64,000 nucleotides of DNA, taken from JASGIT01 sp047601665 (GTDB lineage Bacteria; Pseudomonadota; Gammaproteobacteria; Burkholderiales; Burkholderiaceae_C). The stretch spans positions 496,001 to 560,000 of the forward strand of contig JASGIT010000001.1 of assembly GCA_047601665.1 (NCBI GenBank). Direction: 5' to 3'. This document shows, in pieces, positions 8,312-16,600 of the stretch. The position numbers and the translations under genes were made by a program. The notes beneath the pieces are model-generated. The model did not search any database. It was not told the DNA's origin and saw only the letters and a list, made by a program, of their open reading frames with translations. The first letter of the stretch is position 1, and each line of letters begins with the position of its first letter.

Positions 8312-9943
8312 CTACTGCGCCGGCAGCGCTTTCAGCGACCCCTTCATGGCTTTGCGCAGCGCCACCGCGTCGGGCGCGGCGGCGCGCGACAGGTTGTCCA
8401 CGCGGAAAACCTGCACCGTTTCGGCCACCGTCTGCGCCTGGCCTTGCAGCGCGATGGCGGCGGCGGCGTTCTCTTCGACCAGGGCCGCGTTCTGCTGGGT
8501 GATGCTGTCGAGCTGGGCCACGGCGGCGTTCACCTGCGAGATGCCCGAAAGCTGCTCGTCCGCCGCGCCGTGGATTTCACCGATCAGCGCGCCCACGCGC
8601 CGCACCACGGCCAGCGAATCGGCCATGCTCTGCTGCGCCGCGCCGGTCTTCTGGTTGCCCTCGCGCACGGTGGCGTCGGAGGCGTCGATCAGCGTCTTGA
8701 TTTCCTTGGCCGCGCCCGCGCTGCGCTGGGCCAGGCTGCGCACCTCGCTGGCCACCACGGCGAAGCCCCGGCCCTGCTCGCCCGCGCGCGCCGCCTCCAC
8801 GGCGGCGTTCAGCGCGAGGATGTTGGTCTGGAAGGCGATGCTGTCGATGAGCTGCGTGATCTCGCCGATGCGCGCCGACGCGGCCTGTATCTGGCGCATG
8901 GTGTCGGCCACGCCGTCCACGGCGCGGCTGCTGGTTTCGGCCCCCTGCGTGGCCTGCACGGCCAGCTCTGCGGCGTGGCGCGCGGAGTCGGCGGTCTGCT
9001 TGACGGTGCCGGTGATCTGCTCCATGGACGAGGCGGTCTGCTCCAGGTTGCTGGCCTGGGCCTCGGTGCGCGCGGACAGGTCCTGGTTGCCCGCCGCGAT
9101 TTCGCGGGTCGAGCCGCGCATGGCGTCGGTTTCCGTGCGCGCGTCGCGCACGATGGACAGCAGGTTCACGTTGAGCTGGGCCAGCGCCTGCTGGAGCTTG
9201 CCCGCCGCGCCCGAGCGCGTGGCCGCGATGGCCTGGGTCAGGTCGCCTGCCGCCATGCGGTTGGCCTGGCGCACCATGTCCGCCAGCGGCGCCACGGTGA
9301 GCTGCGCCGTCCAGCGCCAGGCCGCCACGGCCACGGCGGCGGCGCCCAGCCAGGCCCAGGGGCCCACCCAGGCGCCCGCCCACACCGCGGCGGCGCACGC
9401 GGCCACCACCAGCGCGAACAGCAGGGCGATCTGCCCGCTGACGCCCAGGCTCAGCGCCTCGCGCACGCGGCCCCAGGGGGTGTTCATGAAAAGGCGGCCC
9501 GCGCGCAGCGTGTGCGCCCGCCGGCCCGCTTCTTTCTCGGCGCGCATGGTCTGGTAGAGCCGCTCCGCCGCCTGGACCTGCGCGCGCGTGGCCTCGGAGC
9601 GCACCGACATGTAGCCCGAGGGCTGGTCGCCGTCCATCAGCGGGGTGACGTTGGCCATGACCCAGTAGTAGTCGCCGTTCTTGCGCCGGTTCTTCACCGG
9701 CGCGGACCAGGGCTGGCCGCTGGCGATGGTTTCCCACATGTCGCGGTAGGCCTCCTCGGGCATGTCGGGGTGGCGCACGAGGTTGTGCGGCTGGCCCAGC
9801 AGTTCCTCGCGCGTGTAGCCGCTCACCTCGATGAACAACGGGTTGCAGTAGAGGATGCGGCCCTTGAGGTCGGTGGTGGAGACCAGCGTCTGGCCGGGCG
9901 GAAAGGGGTATTCCTGGGTACTGACGGGCAGGTTCACGCGCAT
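8312..9943 (-). CDS. aer: PAS-domain methyl-accepting chemotaxis protein (Aer-like)
   Basis: Predicted 543-residue receptor. An N-terminal PAS domain (residues about 15-125) shows the aerotaxis pattern PLFIEVSGYTREELLG, HNLVRHPDMP and KNGDYYWVMANVTPL, expected to hold FAD and sense redox or oxygen. Two adjoining hydrophobic stretches follow (about 165-215, IALLFALVVAACAAAVWAG and WAWLGAAAVAVAAW), then a HAMP-like linker. The long cytoplasmic coiled coil carries the hairpin-tip motif IDSIAFQTNILALNAAVE, AARAGEQGRGFAVVASEVR, which contacts CheA/CheW. The symbol is given by architecture, not by proven function. The ATG at 9943 was chosen because residues upstream in frame are not PAS-like. It is divergent from the nitrate operon leader. 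Confidence 0.9.
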   Translation of the reverse strand: MRVNLPVSTQEYPFPPGQTLVSTTDLKGRILYCNPLFIEVSGYTREELLGQPHNLVRHPDMPEEAYRDMWETIASGQPWSAPVKNRRKNGDYYWVMANVTPLMDGDQPSGYMSVRSEATRAQVQAAERLYQTMRAEKEAGRRAHTLRAGRLFMNTPWGRVREALSLGVSGQIALLFALVVAACAAAVWAGAWVGPWAWLGAAAVAVAAWRWTAQLTVAPLADMVRQANRMAAGDLTQAIAATRSGAAGKLQQALAQLNVNLLSIVRDARTETDAMRGSTREIAAGNQDLSARTEAQASNLEQTASSMEQITGTVKQTADSARHAAELAVQATQGAETSSRAVDGVADTMRQIQAASARIGEITQLIDSIAFQTNILALNAAVEAARAGEQGRGFAVVASEVRSLAQRSAGAAKEIKTLIDASDATVREGNQKTGAAQQSMADSLAVVRRVGALIGEIHGAADEQLSGISQVNAAVAQLDSITQQNAALVEENAAAAIALQGQAQTVAETVQVFRVDNLSRAAAPDAVALRKAMKGSLKALPAQ

Positions 9944-10056
9944 GGGGAGACCTTCATGGAGACAGGGGACGGCGATATCTGGCCATCGTACAGACAAATT
10001 TTTGCATTTGATACACGTGGATATCCGCCTATGGTATTTCGGCAACATGGTGCCTG

Positions 10057-10071
10057 GCACCCATCCGGTGC
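10057..10071. promoter_or_regulatory. NtrC-type binding site
   Basis: GCACC, five bases, GGTGC: an exact match to the NtrC core consensus. A further GGTGC half-site at 10049-10053 forms GGTGC-CTG-GCACC with the left half, so three half-sites lie in 23 bp. The centre is only about 42 bp upstream of the predicted start, closer than a classical enhancer. Confidence 0.6.
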
Positions 10072-10078
10072 GCAACCC

Positions 10079-10095
10079 CTGGCACGCTGATTGCT
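10079..10095 (+). promoter_or_regulatory. sigma-54 promoter of the nitrate assimilation operon
   Basis: CTGGCACGCTGATTGCT is an exact match to the sigma-54 consensus YTGGCACG-N4-TTGCW. GG (10081-10082) and GC (10093-10094) are 10 bp apart. The predicted transcript begins near 10106, just before the two leader hairpins. Confidence 0.85.
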
Positions 10096-10112
10096 TGATC
10101 TCTCTCAAGGTC

Positions 10113-10205
10113 GCGGCGCAAAGGCGTGCACGCACCCAGGACAAAGGCGTCCTCCATCCGCACCGGCACGGGCCGTGCGCTGCATGGGGACGCCTTTTTG
10201 TTTTT
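10113..10205 (+). promoter_or_regulatory. dual-hexaloop antitermination leader (ANTAR / NasT-type) with terminator
   Basis: Hairpin P1 (10113-10133): GCGC pairs with GTGC around the hexaloop AAAGGC (10120-10125), extendable by GCG/CGC past a bulged A. Hairpin P2 (10138-10153): AGGAC pairs with GTCCT around the same hexaloop AAAGGC (10143-10148). Both loops have A at position 1 and G at position 4, the known requirement for ANTAR-domain binding. The P2 loop and 3' arm (10143-10152) are also the 5' arm of an intrinsic terminator whose 3' arm GGACGCCTTT lies at 10188-10197, followed by a T-rich run. P2 and the terminator are therefore mutually exclusive. Expected logic: a nitrate-freed NasT (or NasR) binds P1-P2 and prevents termination. 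The regulator gene is not in this window. Confidence 0.82.
10143..10205 (+). terminator. intrinsic leader terminator of the nitrate operon
   Basis: Ten-base-pair stem AAAGGCGTCC / GGACGCCTTT enclosing a smaller GC-rich hairpin (GCACGG/CCGTGC), followed by TTGTTTTT. It lies 24 nt before the first start codon of the operon, so it is an attenuator and not an end-of-operon terminator. Confidence 0.85.
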
Positions 10206-10228
10206 CCGGAAAAAAGCGAGGTTCACTG

Positions 10229-11524
10229 ATGAAGAAGCCCCGGCTGGTGATGGTGGGCAACGGCATGGCGGGCGTGCGCACGCTGGAGGAGCTGCTGAAG
10301 ATCGCGCCCGGCCTCTACGACATCACCGTTTTCGGCGCCGAGCCGCACCCCAACTACAACCGCATCCTGCTGTCGCCCGTGCTGGCGGGGGAACAGTCGC
10401 TGGAGGAGATCGTGCTCAACGACTGGGCCTGGTACCGGGACAACGGCATCACCCTGCACGCGGGCCATGCGGTGACCGAGGTGGACCGCGTGCGCCGCGT
10501 GGTGCACGCCGCGAACGGCGTGAGCGCGGAGTACGACCGGCTCGTCCTCGCCACCGGTTCGCACCCGTTCATGCTGCCCATTCCGGGCAAGGACCTGGAG
10601 GGCGTGCTGGCCTACCGCGACATCGCGGACACGCAGGCCATGATCAGCGCGGCGGCCCGGTACGAGGACGCCGTGGTCATCGGCGGCGGCCTGCTGGGGC
10701 TGGAGGCGGCCAACGGCCTGATGAAGCGCGGTATGCGGGTCACCGTGGTGCACGCGGGCGCATGGCTGATGGAGCGCCAGCTGGACGAAGTGGCGGGCAG
10801 GCTGCTGCAAAAGTCGCTGGCGGAGCGCGGTATGCGCTTCCTGATGGGCGCGCAGACGCAGGAACTGCTGGGCGACGAGGCGGGCCGCGTGCGCGCCGTG
10901 AAGTTCAAGGACGGCAGCGAGACCCCCGCCCAGCTGGTGGTGATGGCCGTGGGCGTCCGCCCCAACACGCAACTCGCCGAGCAGATGCGCCTGCACGTGC
11001 AGCGCGGCATCGTGGTCAGCGACACGCTGCAGACCACCACCGACGCGCGCATCTACGCCGTGGGCGAGTGCGCGGCGCACCGGGGCATCGCCTATGGCCT
11101 GGTCGCGCCCCTGTTCGAGCAGGGCCAGGTGCTGGCCAACCACCTGGCCGGGTTCGGCATAGGCCGCTACCAGGGTTCGCTGACCTCCACCAAGCTCAAG
11201 GTCACGGGCATCGACCTGTTTTCGGCGGGCGACTTCCAGGGCGGCGAAGGCACCGAGGAAATCGTGCTCAGCGACCCCTTCGGCGGCGTCTACAAGAAGC
11301 TGGTGCTCAAGGACGACAGGCTCGTGGGCGCCTGCCTGTACGGCGACACAGTGGACGGCGCCTGGTACTTCCGGCTGCTGCGCGAGGGCCGCGCCGTCGG
11401 CGACATCCGCGACCAGCTGATGTTCGGCGAAGCCCACCTCGGCAACGCGGGCCGCCAGGGCCACGCCCAGGACGGCGAATGCATCGAAAACCATAGCTGC
11501 CAGCGCACGCCACACCTGGGCTAG
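10229..11524 (+). CDS. nasB: NAD(P)H/FAD-dependent reductase of nitrate assimilation (NirB N-terminal-like, NasB-type)
   Basis: Predicted 431-residue flavoprotein. FAD-binding motif MVGNGMAGVRTLEELL at residues about 7-22 and NAD(P)-binding motif VVIGGGLLGLEAANGL at about 149-164, with VGVRPNTQLAE and IYAVGECAAHRG of the rubredoxin-reductase/NirB class. It lacks the sulfite-reductase-like siroheme domain of full NirB (about 800 residues), so it should carry electrons from NAD(P)H to the adjacent nitrate reductase and not reduce nitrite itself. The symbol follows that inferred role. ATG start 24 nt after the leader terminator. The C terminus (HSCQRTPHLG) and the stop codon are encoded by a copy of the genome's palindromic repeat, so the original C terminus was probably different. 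Confidence 0.85.
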   Translation: MKKPRLVMVGNGMAGVRTLEELLKIAPGLYDITVFGAEPHPNYNRILLSPVLAGEQSLEEIVLNDWAWYRDNGITLHAGHAVTEVDRVRRVVHAANGVSAEYDRLVLATGSHPFMLPIPGKDLEGVLAYRDIADTQAMISAAARYEDAVVIGGGLLGLEAANGLMKRGMRVTVVHAGAWLMERQLDEVAGRLLQKSLAERGMRFLMGAQTQELLGDEAGRVRAVKFKDGSETPAQLVVMAVGVRPNTQLAEQMRLHVQRGIVVSDTLQTTTDARIYAVGECAAHRGIAYGLVAPLFEQGQVLANHLAGFGIGRYQGSLTSTKLKVTGIDLFSAGDFQGGEGTEEIVLSDPFGGVYKKLVLKDDRLVGACLYGDTVDGAWYFRLLREGRAVGDIRDQLMFGEAHLGNAGRQGHAQDGECIENHSCQRTPHLG

Positions 11525-11535
11525 CGGCCAATTTG
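11493..11535. repeat. palindromic repeat copy 2 (end of the NirB-like gene)
   Basis: Left arm ATAGCTGCCAGCGC and right end GCTAGCGGCCAATTT, with a diverged centre. It supplies the last codons and stop of the reductase gene and the upstream region of the nitrate reductase gene. Confidence 0.7.
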
Positions 11536-11544
11536 ACCCAAAAA

Positions 11545-14361
11545 ATGCCAGAAACGCGATCCACCTGCCCCTACTGCGGCGTCGGCTGCGGCGTGCTCAT
11601 CCAGACCGACGGCGCGCGCATCACCGGCGTGCGCGGCGACCCGGACCACCCCGCCAACTTCGGGCGGCTGTGCACCAAGGGCAGCACGCTGCACCTGAGC
11701 GCCGCCGAGCCGCTGGCACGGCAGACGCGGCTGCTGCGCCCGATGCAGCGCACGCGGCGCGGCATGGAGCCGCAGCCCGTGGCATGGGATGCGGCGCTGG
11801 ACCTGGCCGCCAGCCGTTTCGCCCACGCCATCCGGCAGCACGGCCCCGACGCCGTGGGCTTCTACGTGAGCGGCCAATTGCTCACCGAGGACTACTACGC
11901 CTTCAACAAGCTCGCCAAGGGCCTGGTCGGCACCAACAACATCGACACCAACTCGCGCCTGTGCATGAGCAGCGCCGTGGCGGGCTACAAGCGCACGCTC
12001 GGGGCCGACGCGCCCCCGGCCTGCTACGACGACGTGAACCACGCGGGCTGCCTGTTCTTCGCGGGCAGCAACGCGGCCTGGGCGCACCCGGTGCTGTTCC
12101 GCCGCATCGAGGAGGCGCGCGCGGCCAACCCGGCCATGAAGGTCATCGTGGCCGACCCGCTGCGCACCGACACCGCCAGCCTGGCCGACCTGCACCTGCC
12201 CCTGCTGCCGGGCACGGACGTGGTGCTGTTCCACGCCATGCTGCACGTCATGCTGCGGGAGGGGTGGATCGACGCGGACTACATCGCCCGCCACACCACG
12301 GGCTTCGACGCCCTCCAGGCCCTGGTGCGCGAAGCCACGCCCGAGCGCGCCGCCGAGGTCTGCGGCCTGCGCCGCGAAGACATCCGCCAGGCCGCGCAAT
12401 GGTTCGCGCAGAGCGGCCCCACGCTCAGCCTGTACTGCCAGGGCCTGAACCAGAGCGCCAACGGCACGGCCAAGAACGCCGCGCTCATCAACCTGCACCT
12501 GGCCACGGGCCAGATCGGCCGGCCCGGCGCGGGGCCGTTCAGCCTGACCGGCCAGCCCAACGCCATGGGCGGGCGCGAAGTGGGCGGCCTGGCGAATCTC
12601 TTGAGCGCCCACCGCGACCTGGGCAACCCCGCGCACCGCGCCGAGGTGGCCGCGCTCTGGGGCGTGGACAGCGTGCCCGAGCGGCCCGGCAAGACGGCGG
12701 TGGAAATGTTCCAGGCCGCCGCCGACGGCGAGATCAAGGCCCTGTGGATCGCCTGCACCAACCCCGCCCAAAGCCTGCCCCACCAGGCCCTGGTGCGCCG
12801 CGCCCTGGAGCGCGCCGAGTTCGTCGTGGTGCAGGAGGCCTTCGCCACCACGGCCACCTGCGCCTTTGCCGACCTGCTGCTGCCCGCCACCACCTGGGGC
12901 GAGAAGGTGGGCACCGTGACCAACAGCGAACGCCGCATCTCGCGCGTGCGCCCCGCCGTGCCGCCGCCCGGCGACACGCGGCACGACTGGCAGATCGCCG
13001 TGCAGTTCGCGCGGCGGCTCGAAGCCCTGCTGCCACGGCCGTTGCGCCCCGGCCGCGCCAGCCTGTTCCCCTACGAAGACGCGGAAGCGATCTGGAACGA
13101 GCACCGCGAAAGCACGCGCGGGCGCGACCTCGACATCACCGGCCTCTCCTGGAACATGCTCGACGAACACGGCCCCCAGCAATGGCCCCTGCCCGAAGGC
13201 GCCGCCACGGGCCGCGCCCGCCTGTACGACGACGGCCGCTTCCCTACCCCCGATGGCCGCGCGCGCTTCTCCGCCCTGCCCTGGCAGCCCGTGGCCGAGC
13301 CGCGCGACGCGCGCTACCCGTTCAGCCTGACCACGGGCCGCCTGCGCGACCAGTGGCACGGCATGAGCCGCACCGGCCAGCTGGGCCGCCTGTTCGGCCA
13401 CGTGCCCGAGCCCTGCCTGCAGATGCACCCGCAGGACATGGAGCGCCGCGCGCTGCGCGAGGGCGACCTGGTGCACGTCACCAGCGCGCGCGGCTCCATC
13501 GTCGCGCCCGTGCAGGCGGACGCGGCCCTGGCGCCGTCGCAGGTCTTCATGGCCATGCACTGGGGCGGCGAATACCTCTCGGGCCGCTCGTCGGCGGGCG
13601 AGCGCCTGGCGGGCGTGAACGCACTGACCACCCCGGCGTTCTGCCCCGAGTCCAAGCAGCCCGAACTCAAGCACACCGCCGTGAAGGTGCTCAAGGCCGA
13701 ACTGCCCTGGACGCTGCTGGGCATCGCCTGGCTGCCCGAGGCCCTGGCCGCGCGCGAGGCGCTGGCCGCGCTGATGGCGGAATTCGACTTCGCCGCCTGC
13801 GTGCCGTTCGCGAGCCAGACGCCGCTGGAAGACGCCGCCCGCGCGCGCCACGGCGTACAGCTGCGCGCCGCCGCCTACGAGGCGCCCGACCCCGCGCTGC
13901 TGCAGCGCATCGAAGCCCTGCTCGGCCTCGCCGGCCCCGACGTGCTGCGCTACACCGACAAGCGCCGCCGGCTCAGCCGCACCCTGCGCCTGGCCCGGCA
14001 CGCGCAGGGCGCCACGGTGGAGGCCCTGCTGCTCGCGGGCGACACGCGCGCCGGCGCGTGGCTCGGCACCCTGCTCAAGGAGGGCCTGCCCGCGCAAAGC
14101 TATGGCCGCCTGCTGCTCACCCCCAGCGACCAGCCGCCCGTGGCCCTGGCCCCGCGCGGCGCGCAGGTCTGCACCTGCTTCAACTTGGACGAGCCGGCCA
14201 TCGCCGCCGCGCTCGCGTCCATGGAGGGCGACGGCAGCGCGCGCCTGCAACAACTGCAAGCCCAACTGCGCTGCGGCACCAACTGCGGCTCGTGCATCCC
14301 CGAACTCAAGCGGCTTATAGCGAAAAGTTCTGAACCTTGCGGGAAAATAGACACCCCATGA
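11545..14361 (+). CDS. nasA: assimilatory nitrate reductase, molybdenum catalytic subunit
   Basis: Predicted 938-residue cytoplasmic enzyme reducing nitrate to nitrite. The N terminus has the [4Fe-4S] motif CPYCGVGCGV and a later LCTKGS. Bis-MGD regions follow: NTNSRLCMSSAVAGYK, FFAGSNAAWAHPV, GQNQSANG-like GLNQSANGTAKNAAL, TGQIGRPGAGPFSLTGQPN, ACTNPAQSLP and the C-terminal dinucleotide domain LTTGRLRDQWHGMSRTG. The last 60 residues form a BFD-like [2Fe-2S] domain (CTCFNLDEP, then CGTNCGSCIPELK), as in NasA/NasC proteins that take electrons from an NADH flavoprotein, here the upstream gene. An ATG at 11545 was chosen; an in-frame TTG lies 12 nt upstream. The stop overlaps ybiB by ATGA. Confidence 0.95.
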   Translation: MPETRSTCPYCGVGCGVLIQTDGARITGVRGDPDHPANFGRLCTKGSTLHLSAAEPLARQTRLLRPMQRTRRGMEPQPVAWDAALDLAASRFAHAIRQHGPDAVGFYVSGQLLTEDYYAFNKLAKGLVGTNNIDTNSRLCMSSAVAGYKRTLGADAPPACYDDVNHAGCLFFAGSNAAWAHPVLFRRIEEARAANPAMKVIVADPLRTDTASLADLHLPLLPGTDVVLFHAMLHVMLREGWIDADYIARHTTGFDALQALVREATPERAAEVCGLRREDIRQAAQWFAQSGPTLSLYCQGLNQSANGTAKNAALINLHLATGQIGRPGAGPFSLTGQPNAMGGREVGGLANLLSAHRDLGNPAHRAEVAALWGVDSVPERPGKTAVEMFQAAADGEIKALWIACTNPAQSLPHQALVRRALERAEFVVVQEAFATTATCAFADLLLPATTWGEKVGTVTNSERRISRVRPAVPPPGDTRHDWQIAVQFARRLEALLPRPLRPGRASLFPYEDAEAIWNEHRESTRGRDLDITGLSWNMLDEHGPQQWPLPEGAATGRARLYDDGRFPTPDGRARFSALPWQPVAEPRDARYPFSLTTGRLRDQWHGMSRTGQLGRLFGHVPEPCLQMHPQDMERRALREGDLVHVTSARGSIVAPVQADAALAPSQVFMAMHWGGEYLSGRSSAGERLAGVNALTTPAFCPESKQPELKHTAVKVLKAELPWTLLGIAWLPEALAAREALAALMAEFDFAACVPFASQTPLEDAARARHGVQLRAAAYEAPDPALLQRIEALLGLAGPDVLRYTDKRRRLSRTLRLARHAQGATVEALLLAGDTRAGAWLGTLLKEGLPAQSYGRLLLTPSDQPPVALAPRGAQVCTCFNLDEPAIAAALASMEGDGSARLQQLQAQLRCGTNCGSCIPELKRLIAKSSEPCGKIDTP

Positions 14362-15281
14362 GTATCAGCCAGTACCTGAAAGACCTAGGCCGCGGCGCGC
14401 GTGGCGCGAGGGCGATCGACCGCGCGCAGGCCGCCGACCTGATGGGCCAGGTGCTCGACGGCGCAGTGACGGACTTCGAGGTCGGCGCGTTCTGCATCGC
14501 CATGCGCATCAAGGGCGAGACCGTCGAAGAGATGTGCGGCTTCCTCGATGCCATCCACACGCGCACCGCGCACTTTCCCGCCACCAGCCAGCCGCTGGTC
14601 GTGCTGCCCAGCTACAACGGCGCGCGCAAGCTGCCCGTGCTCACGCCGCTGCTGGCGCTGCTGGTGGCGCGCGCGGGGCTGCCCGTGCTGCTGCACGGAA
14701 TGCGCACGGAGGAACGGCGCGTTCTGGCCTCGGATGTGCTCGCAGCGCTTGATATACCTGCGCTGGCAGCTCCTGAAACCGTAGCGCCTGGCGCCGTCGC
14801 GCACATCCACACCGAACGGCTGCTGCCCGGTCTGGCCCGCCTGCTCGCCGTGCGCGAAGCCGTGGGCCTGCGCAATCCCGGCCACAGCGCCGTGAAGCTG
14901 CTCGCGCCGTGCGCGGGGCCGTCGTTGCTGGTCACCAGCTACACCCACGGCGAATACCTGCCCATGCTGCACGGCGTGTTCGAGACGCTCGCCATGAACG
15001 CCCTGCTCTCGCGCGGCCTCGAAGGCGAAAGCGCCGCCGACCCGCGCCGCCAGCCACGCTACGACGGCTTCGTCGCGGGCCGCCACCAGTTGCTGGAAGA
15101 CCAGCGCCCCGGCACCGCCGACCACGTGCCCGGCCTGCCCGGCCAGATCGACGTGGCCGCGACGGCCCGCTACACCCAGGCCGTGCTGGCGGGCGATCTG
15201 CCCGTGCCCCCGGGGCTGGCGCGGCAGGTGGAACATATCCTGCACCTGGCCGGTCAGATACCTGCAAAGGCCCAGCCATGA
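14358..15281 (+). CDS. ybiB: YbiB-type nucleic-acid-binding protein, TrpD2 family
   Basis: Predicted 307-residue protein with the anthranilate phosphoribosyltransferase-like fold: helical domain (DRAQAADLMGQVLDGAVTD, EVGAFCIAMRIKGETVEEM) and an alpha/beta domain (PSYNGARKLPVLTPLLALLV, LLHGMRTEER, GLRNPGHSAVKLLAP). The catalytic glycine loop of true TrpD is replaced, as in YbiB/TrpD2, which bind DNA or RNA and are LexA-regulated in E. coli. The ATG overlaps the nitrate reductase stop and its own stop overlaps the cobA start, so it is translated within the nitrate operon, a common arrangement in this family. Residues about 129-142 are encoded by a copy of the palindromic repeat. Confidence 0.88.
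   Translation: MSISQYLKDLGRGARGARAIDRAQAADLMGQVLDGAVTDFEVGAFCIAMRIKGETVEEMCGFLDAIHTRTAHFPATSQPLVVLPSYNGARKLPVLTPLLALLVARAGLPVLLHGMRTEERRVLASDVLAALDIPALAAPETVAPGAVAHIHTERLLPGLARLLAVREAVGLRNPGHSAVKLLAPCAGPSLLVTSYTHGEYLPMLHGVFETLAMNALLSRGLEGESAADPRRQPRYDGFVAGRHQLLEDQRPGTADHVPGLPGQIDVAATARYTQAVLAGDLPVPPGLARQVEHILHLAGQIPAKAQP
14743..14784. repeat. degenerate palindromic repeat copy 3, inside ybiB
   Basis: CAGCGCTTGATATACC then GCGCTGGCAGCTCCTGAAACC matches the repeat core (AGCGCTT ... GCGCTGGCAGCTATCAAAACC) with decay of the outer left arm. It is read in frame as LDIPALAAPETV. Confidence 0.55.
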
Positions 15282-16069
15282 CACAACATCTCCCTGGAAC
15301 CTGCACCCTCGTCGGCGCCGGCCCCGGCGACCCGGAACTGCTCACGCTCAAGGCGCTCAAGGCCATCCAGCAGGCCACCGTGCTGCTGGTGGACGACCTG
15401 GTAAGCGACGCCATCGTGGCCCATGCCGCGCCCACGGCCCGCATCGTCCACGTGGGCAAGCGCGGCGGCTGCAAGAGCACCCCGCAGGCCTTCATCGAAA
15501 AGCTGATGCTGCAGGCCGTGCAAGGCGGCGAGCGCGTGGTGCGCCTCAAGGGCGGCGACCCGTTCATCTTCGGCCGCGGCGGCGAGGAGGTGGAGCACCT
15601 GCGCGCCGCGGGCGTCGAGGTGCGGGTCGTCAACGGCATCACGGCGGGCCTGGCGGGCATTACCGCGCTGGGCGCGCCGCTCACGCACCGCGACCACGCG
15701 CAGGGCGTGCTCTTTCTCACCGGCCACGCCAAGCCCGGCGGCGAGGCCACCGACTGGCGGCAACTCGCGGCCACGGCGCACGCTGCCCGGCTCACGCTGG
15801 TCATCTACATGGGCATGAGCGGCGCGGCCCACATCCAGGCCGAACTGCTGCACGGCCTGCCCGCGCACACGCCCGCCGTGGTGATCCAGCACGCCAGCCT
15901 GCCCCGGCAGCGCCATGCGGTCACCACGCTGGGCGAACTGCACGCGACCATCGAGCGCGAAGGGCTGGCGAGCCCGTCCGTGATCGTGATTGGCGACGTG
16001 GTGCGCGGCGTGGCGGCGGCGCAGGCCGCGCCGCAACAGCCGCCGCAGCCGCTACAACGTCAGGCCTGA
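15278..16069 (+). CDS. cobA: uroporphyrinogen-III C-methyltransferase (siroheme synthesis)
   Basis: Predicted 263-residue SAM-dependent enzyme that methylates C2 and C7 of uroporphyrinogen III to precorrin-2, the first step to siroheme, the cofactor of nitrite and sulfite reductases. Typical motifs: TLVGAGPGDPELLTLKALK at residues about 10-28, VLVDDLVSD-like LLVDDLVSDAI, VGKRGG, RLKGGDPFIFGRGGEE, GITAGLAGITALGAPLTHR and TLVIYMGM. It lacks the CysG dehydrogenase/chelatase half, so oxidation and iron insertion need another protein. The ATG overlaps the ybiB stop (ATGA). Siroheme supply explains its place in the nitrate operon. Its last 10 nt overlap the convergent thioesterase gene. Confidence 0.95.
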   Translation: MTQHLPGTCTLVGAGPGDPELLTLKALKAIQQATVLLVDDLVSDAIVAHAAPTARIVHVGKRGGCKSTPQAFIEKLMLQAVQGGERVVRLKGGDPFIFGRGGEEVEHLRAAGVEVRVVNGITAGLAGITALGAPLTHRDHAQGVLFLTGHAKPGGEATDWRQLAATAHAARLTLVIYMGMSGAAHIQAELLHGLPAHTPAVVIQHASLPRQRHAVTTLGELHATIEREGLASPSVIVIGDVVRGVAAAQAAPQQPPQPLQRQA

Positions 16070-16551
16070 GCCGACGCGTCGCGCACCAGCGCGAAGCGCG
16101 CCGCCTGCTCGCGGCGGATCTCCTTGCGCATCAGCGCCGCGGCCCAGCGGCGGCCTTCGTCGGGCGTGGCGGGCGACAGGGGCGGCACCTTGGCGGGCTT
16201 GCGGTTCTCGTCCACCGCCACCATGGTGAAGAAGCAGCTGTTCACGTGCCGCACCACCTGCGTGCGGATGTTCTCGGCCACCACCTTGATGCCGATCTCC
16301 ATCGACGACGAACCCGTGTAGTTCACGCTCGCCAGGAAGGTGACCAGCTCGCCCACGTGGATGGGCTGCAGGAACATCACCTGGTCCACGCTGAGCGTGA
16401 CCGTGTAGCAGCCCGAGTAGCGGCTGGCGCAGGCGTAGGCCACCTGATCGAGCAGCTTGAGGATGGCGCCGCCGTGCACGTTGCCGGAGAAGTTGGCCAT
16501 GTCGGGCGACATGAGCACGGTCATGCTGAGTTGGTGGGTGGGCTGGGTCAT
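16060..16551 (-). CDS. acyl-CoA thioesterase, hotdog fold (YciA/BACH type)
   Basis: Predicted 163-residue cytosolic enzyme hydrolysing acyl-CoA thioesters. Hotdog signature: MSPDMANFSGNVHGGAILK at residues about 13-31, followed by LLDQVAYACASRYSG and, on the central strand, VTLSVDQVMFLQPIHVGEL. NVHGGAILKLLDQ is diagnostic of the YciA/cytosolic acyl-CoA hydrolase group. The ATG at 16551 is preferred; a TTG nine bases upstream could add three residues. Convergent with cobA (10 nt overlap) and divergent from the flavoprotein gene. Confidence 0.92.
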   Translation of the reverse strand: MTQPTHQLSMTVLMSPDMANFSGNVHGGAILKLLDQVAYACASRYSGCYTVTLSVDQVMFLQPIHVGELVTFLASVNYTGSSSMEIGIKVVAENIRTQVVRHVNSCFFTMVAVDENRKPAKVPPLSPATPDEGRRWAAALMRKEIRREQAARFALVRDASAQA

Positions 16552-16600
16552 GGTGGGCAAATTCTAGAATCGGGCGCCTTTCGTTTCCCTTGCAATCTCC

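Noticed and set aside
9944..10020. Sigma-28 promoter for the Aer-like receptor
   Set aside because: Only weak matches (CAAA and TACGATGG) with the right spacing; too poor to list.
10229..11524. Full NirB nitrite reductase
   Set aside because: The protein stops after the FAD/NAD domains and has no siroheme/[4Fe-4S] domain.
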